Source of the DNA: Mesorhizobium sp. AR07
Lineage (GTDB): Bacteria; Pseudomonadota; Alphaproteobacteria; Rhizobiales; Rhizobiaceae
NCBI RefSeq assembly: GCF_024746815.1
Contig: NZ_CP080525.1
Coordinates: 1,426,001-1,490,000, forward strand
Direction: 5' to 3'
DNA length: 64,000 nucleotides
Shown here: positions 19,463 to 28,344 of the stretch, piece after piece
How the letters are laid out: every line of letters starts with the position of its first letter
Position numbering within the stretch: the stretch's first letter is position 1
Made by a program: the position numbers and the translations under genes
The notes under the pieces: model-generated
What the model saw: the letters and a program-made list of their open reading frames with translations, nothing else
Databases searched by the model: none
What the model was told of the DNA's origin: nothing

Positions 19463-20643
19463 TGCCCAGACCATCATCACGCATTTCCGGCATCGTGCCT
19501 TCGGGCAAGGATGGCTGGGAAGTCCATTCCGCCGCCTGGGCCCGCAAGGCGGCCGGCGAAGACATCATCATGCTGTCGGTGGGCGACCATGATTTCGACA
19601 CGCCCTCGGAAACGATCGAAGCCTGTGTGGCCGCGGTTCGCGGCAGCAATCATCACTACACCCCGCTTCCCGGCCTGCCGCGCCTGCGCAAGGCAATGGC
19701 GGCAGCCTCGAGCGCCTGCACCGGCATCGAGACGACGCCGGATCAGGTCATCGCCACGCCGGGCGGCCAGGCCGCACTCTACGCCGCCGTGCAGGCCGTG
19801 CTCGATTCCGGTGATCACGCCATCGTGGTGGCGCCCTATTACGCCACCTATCCCAACACGTTCAGCGCCGCCGGCGCCAGTTTCACCGTGGTCGAGACGC
19901 CGGCCGAGGATGGCTTCCAGCCGCATGCCGACATGATCCGCGCCGCACTTCGGCCAAACACACGCGCGATCCTGATCAACACGCCGAACAATCCGACAGG
20001 TGCGGTCTACTCGCGCGAGCGGCTGGAGCACCTCGCGGAGGTCTGCCGGGAGCATGACCTCTGGCTGCTGTCGGACGAGGTCTACTGGACGCTGGGCGGC
20101 GGCGAGCACGTCTCGCCGCGCTCGCTGCCCGGCATGGCCGAGCGCACGCTGGTCATCAATTCCATGTCGAAGAGCCACGGCATGACCGGCTGGCGCATGG
20201 GCTGGCTGACAGGCCCCAGCGAGATGATCACGCTGCTGATCAATCTCAACCTGGTGACGACCTATGGCCTGCCGGCCTTCATCTCGATCGCCTGCGCCGA
20301 GGCGCTCGAGAACCGTTATGGCGTCAAGGAGATCGCCGAACGCTATGCGGCGCGGCGCACCGTCTTGCTCGACGCCGTGCGCGGCATGAACGATGTCACC
20401 GTGCGCGGTTCCGATGGCGGCATGTATGTCATGCTCGACATATCGGCCGTCGAACCCGACGACGAAAAGTTCGCCTGGGCCTTCCTCGACAAGGAAAGGG
20501 TCGGCGTCATGCCCGGCTCCAGCTTCGGCGAGGCGGCCGCCGGTCACATTCGCATCAGCCTCTGCCAGCCAGAGCCCGTGCTGCAGGAAGCAGCGCTCCG
20601 GCTGCGCCGCTTTGCTTCCAGCTACCGTCGCGAGGCCGCATGA
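19462..20643 (+). CDS. Class I/II (fold type I) aminotransferase
   Basis: 393 residues. INTPNNPTG and SDEVYWTL are PLP-contacting segments, and SMSKSHGMTGWRMGW contains the Schiff-base lysine. The family moves amino groups between amino acids and keto acids. It is sandwiched without gaps between two dimethylglycine-dehydrogenase-like genes (TAATG overlap upstream, ATGA overlap downstream), so it very likely acts on the demethylated amino acid or a related product. Substrate not resolved by sequence. Confidence 0.88.
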   Translation: MPRPSSRISGIVPSGKDGWEVHSAAWARKAAGEDIIMLSVGDHDFDTPSETIEACVAAVRGSNHHYTPLPGLPRLRKAMAAASSACTGIETTPDQVIATPGGQAALYAAVQAVLDSGDHAIVVAPYYATYPNTFSAAGASFTVVETPAEDGFQPHADMIRAALRPNTRAILINTPNNPTGAVYSRERLEHLAEVCREHDLWLLSDEVYWTLGGGEHVSPRSLPGMAERTLVINSMSKSHGMTGWRMGWLTGPSEMITLLINLNLVTTYGLPAFISIACAEALENRYGVKEIAERYAARRTVLLDAVRGMNDVTVRGSDGGMYVMLDISAVEPDDEKFAWAFLDKERVGVMPGSSFGEAAAGHIRISLCQPEPVLQEAALRLRRFASSYRREAA

Positions 20644-23090
20644 CCGCCAAGGCTATCCCCACGAAAGCCCGTGCCGTCATCATCGGCGGCGGCGTCTCCG
20701 GCTGTTCGGTCGCCTATCATCTGGCCAAGCTCGGCTGGACCGACATCGTGCTTCTGGAACGCAAGCGGCTGACGTCGGGCACGACATGGCATGCCGCCGG
20801 CCTGATCGGCCAGTTGCGTGGTTCGCAGAACATGACGCGGCTGGCGAAATATTCGGCCGACCTCTACGTCAGGCTGGAAGCCGAGACGGAGGTCGGCACC
20901 GGCATGCGTCAGGTCGGCTCGATCACCGTGGCGCTGACCGAAGAGCGCAAGCACGAGATCTATCGGCAGGCGTCTCTCGCCCGCGCCTTCGATGTCGACG
21001 TGCGCGAGATTTCACCCAGGGAAGTCAGTGAGATGTATCCGCATCTCAATGTCTCCGACGTCGTCGGCGCCGTGCATCTGCCGCTCGACGGCCAGTGCGA
21101 CCCCGCCAACATCGCCATGGCGCTGGCCAAGGGCGCACGCCAGCGCGGCGCCACCATCGTCGAGAATGTGAAGATGACCAAGGTCCACACCAGGGCCGGT
21201 CGCGTCACCGGCGTGTCCTGGGCGCAAGGCGAAGAACAAGGCACGATCGAAGCCGACATCGTCGTTAACTGCGCCGGCATGTGGGCGCGAGAACTGGGTG
21301 CGCAGAACGGCGTCACCATCCCGCTGCACGCCTGCGAGCACTTTTACCTCGTCACCGAGCCGATCCCCGGCCTCACCCGCCTGCCGGTGCTTCGCGTGCC
21401 CGACGAGTGCGCCTACTACAAGGAAGACGCCGGCAAGATGATGCTCGGCGCTTTCGAGCCGGTGGCCAAGCCCTGGGGCATGGACGGCATCCGCGAGGAT
21501 TTCTGCTTCGACCAGTTGCCCGAGGATATGGACCATTTCGAACCGATCCTCGAAATGGGCGTCAACCGCATGCCGATGCTGGCGACCGCCGGCATCCACA
21601 CCTTCTTCAACGGTCCCGAGAGTTTCACCCCGGATGACCGCTACTATCTTGGCGAAGCGCCGGAACTTTCGGGCTACTGGATGGCGACCGGCTACAATTC
21701 GATCGGCATCGTCTCCTCCGGTGGCGCCGGCATGGCACTGGCGCAATGGATCAACGATGGCGAGGCACCTTTCGACCTGTGGGAAGTCGATATCCGCCGC
21801 GCCCAGCCTTTCCAGAAGAACCGTCGCTATTTGAAGGAGCGCGTCTCGGAAACGCTCGGCTTGCTCTATGCCGACCATTTCCCCTATCGGCAGATGGCGA
21901 CATCGCGCAACGTCCGCCGCTCGCCTCTGCATGAGCATATGAAGGCGCGTGGCGCCGTCTTCGGCGAGGTCGCCGGCTGGGAGCGCGCCAACTGGTTCGC
22001 CCGCGAGGGCCAGGAGCGCGAATACCGCTATTCCTGGAAGCGGCAGAACTGGTTCGACAACCAGCGCGAGGAGCATCTGGCGGTCAGGAACGGCGTCGGC
22101 CTGTTCGACATGACCTCGTTCGGCAAGATCCGTGTCGAGGGCCGCGACGCCTGCGCTTTCTTGCAGAAGCTCTGCGCCAACGACATGGACGTGGCGCCGG
22201 GCAAGATCGTCTACACGCAAATGCTCAACCGGCGCGGCGGTATCGAGAGCGACCTCACCGTCTCGCGGCTGTCCGAAACGGCTTTCTTCCTCGTCGTCCC
22301 CGGCGCCACGCTGCAGCGCGATCTGGCCTGGCTGCGCAAGCATCTGACCGACGAATTCGTCGTCATCACCGATGTCACCGCCGCCGAAGCCGTGCTCTGC
22401 CTGATGGGGCCGGACGCGCGGAAATTGATCCAGAAGGTCAGCCCGAATGATTTCTCCAACGAAGCCAACCCGTTCGGCACATTTCAGGAGATCGAGATCG
22501 GCATGGGCCTGGCCCGCGCCCACCGCGTCACCTATGTCGGCGAGCTCGGCTGGGAGCTCTATGTCTCGACCGATCAGGCAGCCCATGTCTTCGAGGCCAT
22601 GGACGAAGCCGGCGCGGATGTCGGGCTAAAACTCTGCGGGCTGCACACGCTGGATTCCTGCCGCATCGAAAAGGCCTTCCGCCATTTCGGCCACGACATC
22701 ACCGACGAAGACAATGTGCTGGAAGCCGGCCTCGGCTTTGCGGTGAAGACGGCGAAGGGCGACTTCATCGGCCGCGACGCGGTGCTGCGCAAGAAGGAGG
22801 CCGGCCTGTCACGCCGGCTGGTGCAGTTTCGCCTCGCCGATCCGCAACCCCTGCTCTTCCACAACGAGGCGATCCTGCGCGACGGCAAGATCGTCGGCCC
22901 GATCACCTCGGGCAATTACGGCCATCATCTCGGCGGTGCTGTCGGGCTGGGCTACGTGCCGTGTCAGGGCGAGAGCGAGGCGGATGTGCTGGCTTCATCC
23001 TACGAGATCGAGATCGCCGGCGAGCGTTTTGTGGCGGAAGCATCGCTGAAGCCGATGTACGATCCGAAGTCGGAGCGGACGAGGATGTAG
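20640..23090 (+). CDS. Dimethylglycine/sarcosine dehydrogenase-like flavoprotein (copy 2)
   Basis: 816 residues, same architecture as the genes at 17009 and 50494. FAD motif GGGVSGCSVAYHL near residue 15, SGTTWHAAGL (covalent-flavin His), then GCV_T domains with YVGELGWELY and LHTLDSCRIEKAFRHFGHDI. ATGA overlap with the aminotransferase shows one operon. The three homologues differ clearly along their length, so they are old paralogues with probably different N-methyl substrates rather than a recent duplication. A GC-rich inverted repeat follows directly after the stop. Confidence 0.88.
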   Translation: MTAKAIPTKARAVIIGGGVSGCSVAYHLAKLGWTDIVLLERKRLTSGTTWHAAGLIGQLRGSQNMTRLAKYSADLYVRLEAETEVGTGMRQVGSITVALTEERKHEIYRQASLARAFDVDVREISPREVSEMYPHLNVSDVVGAVHLPLDGQCDPANIAMALAKGARQRGATIVENVKMTKVHTRAGRVTGVSWAQGEEQGTIEADIVVNCAGMWARELGAQNGVTIPLHACEHFYLVTEPIPGLTRLPVLRVPDECAYYKEDAGKMMLGAFEPVAKPWGMDGIREDFCFDQLPEDMDHFEPILEMGVNRMPMLATAGIHTFFNGPESFTPDDRYYLGEAPELSGYWMATGYNSIGIVSSGGAGMALAQWINDGEAPFDLWEVDIRRAQPFQKNRRYLKERVSETLGLLYADHFPYRQMATSRNVRRSPLHEHMKARGAVFGEVAGWERANWFAREGQEREYRYSWKRQNWFDNQREEHLAVRNGVGLFDMTSFGKIRVEGRDACAFLQKLCANDMDVAPGKIVYTQMLNRRGGIESDLTVSRLSETAFFLVVPGATLQRDLAWLRKHLTDEFVVITDVTAAEAVLCLMGPDARKLIQKVSPNDFSNEANPFGTFQEIEIGMGLARAHRVTYVGELGWELYVSTDQAAHVFEAMDEAGADVGLKLCGLHTLDSCRIEKAFRHFGHDITDEDNVLEAGLGFAVKTAKGDFIGRDAVLRKKEAGLSRRLVQFRLADPQPLLFHNEAILRDGKIVGPITSGNYGHHLGGAVGLGYVPCQGESEADVLASSYEIEIAGERFVAEASLKPMYDPKSERTRM

Positions 23091-23211
23091 CCCCGTTTCA
23101 CGGGGAGAAGGTGGCCCGAAGGGCCGGATGAGGGGCGGCGCCAGAGTCCGAAAAGTTTGTGCTGCCCCTCATCTGCCTGCCGGCATCTTCTCCCCGTAAA
23201 CGGGGAGAAGG
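23091..23211. repeat. GC-rich intergenic inverted repeat (copy A)
   Basis: Inverted arms built from the words CCGTTTCACGGGGAGAAGG, GGATGAGGGGC and their complements (GCCCCTCAT, CTGCCTGCCGGCA, TTCTCCCCGT). The same words recur at 27315-27436, 41469-42973 and 55816-55866. It lies between the convergent copy-2 flavoprotein and quinone-reductase genes and can form a long hairpin, so it may act as a bidirectional transcript end. It belongs to the class of mosaic intergenic elements known from rhizobia. Confidence 0.75.
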
Positions 23212-23222
23212 ACGCTAATCCT

Positions 23223-23808
23223 TCAAAACCGCTCCAGCTTGCGCCGCACCCTGCCCAGGAACGCCGCCCTCGTCCTCGGTGTCGAGGCGTCCATCAGGTA
23301 ATGCGCCAGGAAGAACGTCCGGCAGCGGGTGGCGCACAGCGCCCGCATGCCGCGCAGCAGCGTTTTGCGTCCGGGCTGGCCGACGACGACGCTCCACCAG
23401 GTCGGTGCGCCACAGGTGGTGATGACGCCGATCTTCGTCACATGCGTCATCAGCGATTTGATCCGCCCCTTGCCGGCCGGCAGTTGGAAGGCGACATCCG
23501 TCGCCCACCCGGTCGAGCCAGCCTTTCAGTATCGCCGGCAGCCCGTACCACCAGGTCGGATAGACGAACAGGATCGCCTCGGCCCAGTTGAGCAGCTCGA
23601 TATGCGGCTTCAGCGCCGGGTCCTGCGGCGCCTGGTTGTTGTAGGAGCGCCGCTCATCGCAGCCCATCACCGGGTCGAATTTCTCGGCATAGAGGTCGAG
23701 CAACCGCACCTCCCAGCCCCGTGCCTTCAGCACCTCGACGGCGGTATCGCGGATTGCGGCGCAAAAACTCTCCGGCACCGGATGGCAGTAGACCACCAGC
23801 GCGCGCAT
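23223..23808 (-). pseudogene. Frameshifted flavodoxin-fold NAD(P)H quinone reductase
   Basis: The first about 100 residues (MRALVVYCHPVPESF through YPTWWYGLPAILKGWLDRV) match the flavodoxin-like NAD(P)H:quinone oxidoreductase family. Near 23505-23509 the frame is lost; the other frame continues the family with ATDVAFQLPAGKGR, then VTKIGVITTCGAPTW, and ends RRKLERF at 23223. One extra base (or two missing) in the GTGGG run explains the break. The unrepaired frame reads a nonsense tail to 23215. Either a decaying gene or a sequencing error. It overlaps the intact homologue upstream by 1 nt (ATGA), so the pair arose as a tandem operon. Confidence 0.78.
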
Positions 23809-24389
23809 CAGAAGGCATCCATGCTGGCCGCGACCTTGGCTATGAACGCCTTGCGGGTCTCAATGGTCGACAGGTTCATCGCGTAATGCGCGAGATACGT
23901 CACCGATGCGCCTGGTTTTACCGTGGCGCGCAGCATGCGCTTGACCAGTTTGCGCGGCGGATCGCCCATCAGCACGGCGCGAAACCGGCTGCCGCCATAG
24001 GTGGTGACCGCGGCGACCTTGCGAATGTTGTGCAGCGACGGCTGCACCTTGCCGTCGACCAGCGTGAACGACACGCCGGGCAGGAAGACGCGATCGAAGA
24101 AGCCCTTCAGCACCGCCGGAAAGCCGTAGTTCCAGACCGGATAGGAAAGCACCAGCGCATCGGCCCGCAGCAGGCGCTCGACATAAGGGGCGGCAGGGTC
24201 CGCCGGGCCGCGCTGATTGTGATAGTCCAGCCGCTCCTGGCGCGTCAGCCGTGGATCGAAATCCTCGGCATAGAGGTCGCAGTTATCGACCGCATGGCCC
24301 GCAGCCGTCAGCCGCTCGACGATCGTCCTGTGCAGACAGGCATTGAAGCTGGTTTCGACCGGATGGGCGTAGAGGACGAGGATGTTCAC
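23808..24389 (-). CDS. Flavodoxin-fold NAD(P)H quinone reductase
   Basis: 193 residues; MNILVLYAHPVETSFNACLH opens the FMN-binding loop, YPVWNYGFPAVLKGFFDRV matches the same place in the frameshifted neighbour, and AVTTYGGSR is the second flavin loop. Members reduce quinones with two electrons from NAD(P)H, protecting against semiquinones. It is the upstream partner of the broken homologue at 23223-23808 and is separated from the FAD oxidase gene by a 200-nt repeat-filled gap. Confidence 0.85.
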   Translation of the reverse strand: MNILVLYAHPVETSFNACLHRTIVERLTAAGHAVDNCDLYAEDFDPRLTRQERLDYHNQRGPADPAAPYVERLLRADALVLSYPVWNYGFPAVLKGFFDRVFLPGVSFTLVDGKVQPSLHNIRKVAAVTTYGGSRFRAVLMGDPPRKLVKRMLRATVKPGASVTYLAHYAMNLSTIETRKAFIAKVAASMDAF

Positions 24390-24415
24390 GGGAAAACATC
24401 CCGAAGGTCAGCGCG

Positions 24416-24577
24416 GGGCGCCCCCCTCTGCCCTGCCGGGCATCTCCTCCTCAAGGGGGGAGATCGGACTGCTGCATCGCTTTCGCGAATTGTCAACGCA
24501 ACAGGAAGCGCGCAACTCTGAAACTGCCAATCTCCCCCCTTGAGGGGGGGATGGCCGGCAGGCCAGAGGGGGGTGGA
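24416..24577. repeat. Intergenic inverted repeat with about 45-bp arms
   Basis: Left arm 24421-24464 reads CCCCCCTCTG, CCTGCCGGGCAT, CTCAAGGGGGGAGAT; right arm 24528-24574 is its near complement (ATCTCCCCCCTTGAGG, GGCCGGCAGGCCAGAGGGGGG). The 63-bp loop is less GC-rich and looks unrelated. The words differ from copies A/C but share CTGCCGGCA. It fills the gap between the FAD oxidase and the quinone reductase. Confidence 0.75.
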
Positions 24578-24594
24578 CGAGCGCAAACCTCTCC

Positions 24595-26001
24595 TCATCC
24601 CGTCCTCTGCAGCCCCTTGAACAAAAAAGTCCGGCCCGAGCGGTAGTCGTAATCCGGATTTTCCCAGGCGATCATCTTGCCGGGGTTGAGCAGGCCTTGC
24701 GGATCGGTCTCGCGCTTGAAGGCGAGTTGCACCGCGTCGGTCTGCTTCATGCCGCCCTCTTCCAGCGTGTAGCGGTGCGGGTTGAAGACCGGACAGCCAT
24801 TCTCCTCATGCAGTCGCACGATCTCGTCGAGCCGCGCCTCGGTGGTGAACTTCACCAGCGGCAGACCGAAGCAGGTGATGTTGCCGTCCAGCCGCACGAA
24901 TTCGAGATGGGAAAAGACTTCGCCGGGGAACATCGCGTCCATCTTCTCGACCAGCGCCAACTGGTTGGGAAAGGGATAGAGCGATTGCAGATAGGTGATG
25001 TCGGGGTCGACGCGCAGCGCCCTCAGTGTCGTGTGGTTCCAGGCCAGCTCATAGGCCGGGGGCAGACCCTTTTTCTCCTCCGGCGAGGCGATAGCGACGT
25101 TGAAGATAACCTCGCCACCGGCACGGCGGGTGAAGGCCATGAAGGCATCGAGCCCATGCTGCGCCACCATGACGACGCAGATACTCTGCCCCTCCTTCAG
25201 GAACTTCTGGTGCCGCTTGAAATAGAGCTGCGACACGGGTGCTGAAATCGGCGTGACCAACTTGGTCAGGATACCGTCCTGGCAAGCGAGCGCATTGCCA
25301 TAGCGGGCCGCATCCATGAAGGTGTCGAAGCCGACGATGACGTCGACCCAGTCGTAAGCGGCGGTCAGCGGCATCTCGACTTCTGATATGATGCCGTTGG
25401 TGCCATAGGCGTGGGTCACCTTGTGCAGGTCCTCGCCGGTCAGTTCGAGCGCTTTCGGCTCGGCCTCCATGGTCACCACACGCAGCCGCAGGACATTGCC
25501 GAAGTCGCGCAGGCCGCCGAAATTGATCGAGCCGACGCCGCCCGAACCGCCGGCGATGAAGCCGCCGATCGAGGCGGTGTTGTAGGTGGAGGGCGACAGC
25601 CGCAGCTCCTGTCCGGAATGCGCCCGCGTTGCCTTGTCGATATCGGCCAGGACCGCGCCCGGTCCGGTCACCACGCGGCCCGGCGCGATCGACTTGATCT
25701 CGTTCATCTCGGCGAGATTGAGCACCACGCCGCCCGAAAGCGGCATCGCCTGCCCATAATTGCCGGTGCCGCTACCGCGTGGCGTCACCGGCACGCCATG
25801 GCGATGACAGGCGGCAAGCACCCGGATCAGTTCGGCCTCGCTCTTCGGCGTCACGATGAGGTCACCGGTGACATGGTCGAGCTGCCGTTTCAGCACCGGG
25901 CTGTACCAGTAGAAGTCGCGGCTCTTCTGCTGGACGATGGCTGGATTGTCGTCGAGCTTCAGGCCTTCGAGATCGCGCTTGAGCGCCGAAACGTCCATCA
26001 T
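24595..26001 (-). CDS. GlcD-like FAD-binding oxidoreductase
   Basis: 468 residues. PCMH-type FAD domain with TPRGSGTGNYGQ near residue 75 and GGFIAGGSGGVGSINFGGLRD near 145, then the FAD-linked oxidase C-terminal cap domain (HLEFVRLDG, FNPHRYTLEEGGM). This family oxidises 2-hydroxy acids such as glycolate or lactate. Its ATG overlaps the stop of the CodA-like gene (25998-26001), so it is co-translated with it and probably works on a breakdown product of the same compound. No membrane segments. Confidence 0.82.
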   Translation of the reverse strand: MMDVSALKRDLEGLKLDDNPAIVQQKSRDFYWYSPVLKRQLDHVTGDLIVTPKSEAELIRVLAACHRHGVPVTPRGSGTGNYGQAMPLSGGVVLNLAEMNEIKSIAPGRVVTGPGAVLADIDKATRAHSGQELRLSPSTYNTASIGGFIAGGSGGVGSINFGGLRDFGNVLRLRVVTMEAEPKALELTGEDLHKVTHAYGTNGIISEVEMPLTAAYDWVDVIVGFDTFMDAARYGNALACQDGILTKLVTPISAPVSQLYFKRHQKFLKEGQSICVVMVAQHGLDAFMAFTRRAGGEVIFNVAIASPEEKKGLPPAYELAWNHTTLRALRVDPDITYLQSLYPFPNQLALVEKMDAMFPGEVFSHLEFVRLDGNITCFGLPLVKFTTEARLDEIVRLHEENGCPVFNPHRYTLEEGGMKQTDAVQLAFKRETDPQGLLNPGKMIAWENPDYDYRSGRTFLFKGLQRTG

Positions 26002-27311
26002 TCCACCATCAGCTCGTCGAGTTCGGCATAGTCGGGCAATTGCCGGTCGATCGCGCGCCCGCTACGCACGACGATGCGATCCGATTCGGGCCGCGACAGC
26101 AATTCCGTCCAGCTTCTGCCTTTGAACACGATGAAATCGGCATCGCCGCCGGCGGCAAGCGTGCCGAAACCGTCGAGCCGCATGACTCCAGCCGGCGTCG
26201 CGGTCACCGCTTGCGGCCAGTCGGCGACCGGGTGGTCGAAATGCAGGATGCGCGTCGCCATGCGGTAGACTTCCAGCATGTCGAGATCGCCATAGGCATA
26301 GAACGGGTCGCGCGTGTTGTCGGAGGCGACAGCGACCGGAATGCCCCTCGCCTTCATCTCGTGCAGCAGTGTCACGCCGCGCCAGCGCGGCGTCGTGCCA
26401 TCGCCGCGCCGGTCCTGCAGATAGAGATTGCACATCGGCAGCGACACGACCGCGAGCCCGGCCTTCGCCACCTTGTCCAGCGTGTCCAGCACATCGAGAT
26501 CCGGCTGGCGCGCCAGCGAGCAGCAATGACCGACGAGGATGTTGCCCTCAAAACCGTTCCAGAGTGCGGCCTCGGCGATCTTCTTCAGCGAAATCGCGGC
26601 GATGTCGTCCGTCTCGTCGGCATGGAAATCGAGATCGAGGCCATGCTTGATCGCCTGTGCGAACACGTGATCGAGCAACTCTTCCAGGTCCGGCACCATA
26701 TAGGTGACGACACCGAGCACACCCTTGGCCGACGCAACCCGCTTCGCCAGCCTGTCGAACCACTTTTTGTCGCGCACGCCCTCGATGCCGATCAGGCATG
26801 CGCCCTGCAGTTCGATGCTGCCGCGCCAAGCCTCGCGCATCGTCTCGAACACCGGCCAGGAGATTTCCTCTTGCGGCGCGACACTATCCAGATGGGTGCG
26901 CAGCGCCCTGGTGCCATGCGCGTAGGCAGAGCGCAGCGAGAAATCCATGCGTCGCGCCAGGTCCTCGGCGCTCCAGCGTGCCACGCGGTCAGCGCCAGCC
27001 GCGTTCAGCGCGCCCATGAACGTACCGTCGGGATTGGGTTTTCGTGGCCAGATATGACCCTTGTCGATATGCGTATGGCAGTCGACGAAGCACGGCAGGA
27101 TGATACGGCCGCCGAAGTCGATCGCCTCAACGGGCGCCTTCGATCGGCCATGCGCGGTGATACTGGAAACCCTGCCGTCGGCCACAGCGATGTTAGCAAG
27201 CGCAAAGCCGTCGCTGTCGAAGGCAGCGGTGAACCCTGGTGTGACCGACGCGTGCACGCGAACATTGGCAAGTAAGAATTGGCCGGATTCCGGAATGATC
27301 CCCGAGGTCAT
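25998..27311 (-). CDS. Cytosine deaminase-like amidohydrolase (CodA family)
   Basis: 437 residues. Metal site of the amidohydrolase superfamily: HTHID at 79-83, HADET, VGHCCS and the late Asp in VASDNTRDPF. CodA-type enzymes deaminate cytosine, creatinine or related cyclic amides. It is in line with an ABC importer upstream (genes at 27493-30177), separated by an intergenic repeat, and overlaps the FAD oxidase downstream. Given creatininase-family and sarcosine-oxidase genes nearby, a creatinine-type or hydantoin-type substrate is as plausible as cytosine; the sequence cannot decide. Confidence 0.85.
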   Translation of the reverse strand: MTSGIIPESGQFLLANVRVHASVTPGFTAAFDSDGFALANIAVADGRVSSITAHGRSKAPVEAIDFGGRIILPCFVDCHTHIDKGHIWPRKPNPDGTFMGALNAAGADRVARWSAEDLARRMDFSLRSAYAHGTRALRTHLDSVAPQEEISWPVFETMREAWRGSIELQGACLIGIEGVRDKKWFDRLAKRVASAKGVLGVVTYMVPDLEELLDHVFAQAIKHGLDLDFHADETDDIAAISLKKIAEAALWNGFEGNILVGHCCSLARQPDLDVLDTLDKVAKAGLAVVSLPMCNLYLQDRRGDGTTPRWRGVTLLHEMKARGIPVAVASDNTRDPFYAYGDLDMLEVYRMATRILHFDHPVADWPQAVTATPAGVMRLDGFGTLAAGGDADFIVFKGRSWTELLSRPESDRIVVRSGRAIDRQLPDYAELDELMVE

Positions 27312-27314
27312 CGC

Positions 27315-27436
27315 CGCCCCTCATCCGCCTGCCGGCACCTTCTCCCCGTATAGAGACGGGGAGAAGGGACGCGCTCCAGCGATGGCGACCCCCTCTCCCC
27401 GTCTCTATACGGGGAGAGGGTAAGGGTGAGGGGCAG
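27315..27436. repeat. GC-rich intergenic inverted repeat (copy C)
   Basis: Two hairpins: CTTCTCCCCGTATAGAGACGGGGAGAAG, and CTCTCCCCGTCTCTATACGGGGAGAG about 35 nt later, flanked by GCCCCTCAT and GTGAGGGGC. The left flank, GCCTGCCGGCACC, is the intact form of the site that the IS element at 41492 entered. It splits the ABC transporter genes from the CodA-like gene and may uncouple their expression. Confidence 0.78.
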
Positions 27437-27492
27437 CACTGACCTCGGGATAGGTGGGTGGAAGCTGCCACTGCATGCGAAATACAACAACG

Positions 27493-28344
27493 CTACCGCT
27501 CCTGCTTCAGCGCGCTTTCGTGCCAGCGCCTTAGAATGAGATGCGAAATCAGCGACAGCACGAGGAAAATCAGGATGCCGGTGAGCGAGATCAAAAACAG
27601 CGCCGCGAACAGCCGCGGCGCGTTGAGCCGGTAGCCGGCCTCGATGATGCGCGAGGCAAGGCCAGACGACTGGCCGGTGGTGCCGGCGACGAACTCGGCC
27701 ACCACGGCGCCGATCAGCGACAGGCCGCCGGCGATCTTCAAGCCGCCGAGGAAATACGGCATCGCCGCCGGCAGCCGCAGATAGCGCAACTGCTGCCAGC
27801 GCGTCGCGCCATTGAGCTTGAACATGTCGCGCAGATTGCGGTCGACCGAGTTGAGGCCGAGCGTGGTGTTGGACAGGATCGGAAAGAAGGCGACGATCCA
27901 GGCGCAGAGCAGAAGCTTGGTCGTCTGGTTGTCGACATAGATGTTGATCAGCGGAAAGATCGCCACGATCGGCGTCACCTGCAGCACGATGGCGAATGGG
28001 AAGAACGACATCTCGACCCATTTCGATTGCGCGAACAGCACCGCCAGCCCGACGCCGCCGATGACGGCCAAAGCCAAGCTGAGGAAGGTGATCCGCAAGG
28101 TCACCAGCAGCGAGGAGAACAGCAGGCCGGCATCGTTGTAGAGCGTCCACAACACGACGCCGGGACGCGGCAGGATGTATTGCGGAATCGCGTTCCACAC
28201 GCAGACGCGGTCCCACAACCAGATCGCCAGGATCATGATCGCCAGCGGCAGCACCCAGCGGCCGATCCGCTCGAGCCGCTCCTGGCGCACGCGGCGCGCT
28301 TCCTCCGGGTCGAGCTTGAGCACCCCCTCGTCAATGGCCGTCAT
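27493..28344 (-). CDS. ABC transporter permease, NitT/TauT type
   Basis: 283 residues from ATG 28344, 14 nt inside the 3' end of the ATPase gene. Six hydrophobic segments; the cytoplasmic EAA-like loop reads GATRWQQLRYLRLPAAMPYFLGGLKIAGGLS. N-terminal 30 residues are charged and cytoplasmic. With the ATPase and the NMT1/THI5-like binding protein it forms an importer for a small organic (nitrate/taurine/pyrimidine type) solute. Confidence 0.88.
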   Translation of the reverse strand: MTAIDEGVLKLDPEEARRVRQERLERIGRWVLPLAIMILAIWLWDRVCVWNAIPQYILPRPGVVLWTLYNDAGLLFSSLLVTLRITFLSLALAVIGGVGLAVLFAQSKWVEMSFFPFAIVLQVTPIVAIFPLINIYVDNQTTKLLLCAWIVAFFPILSNTTLGLNSVDRNLRDMFKLNGATRWQQLRYLRLPAAMPYFLGGLKIAGGLSLIGAVVAEFVAGTTGQSSGLASRIIEAGYRLNAPRLFAALFLISLTGILIFLVLSLISHLILRRWHESALKQER

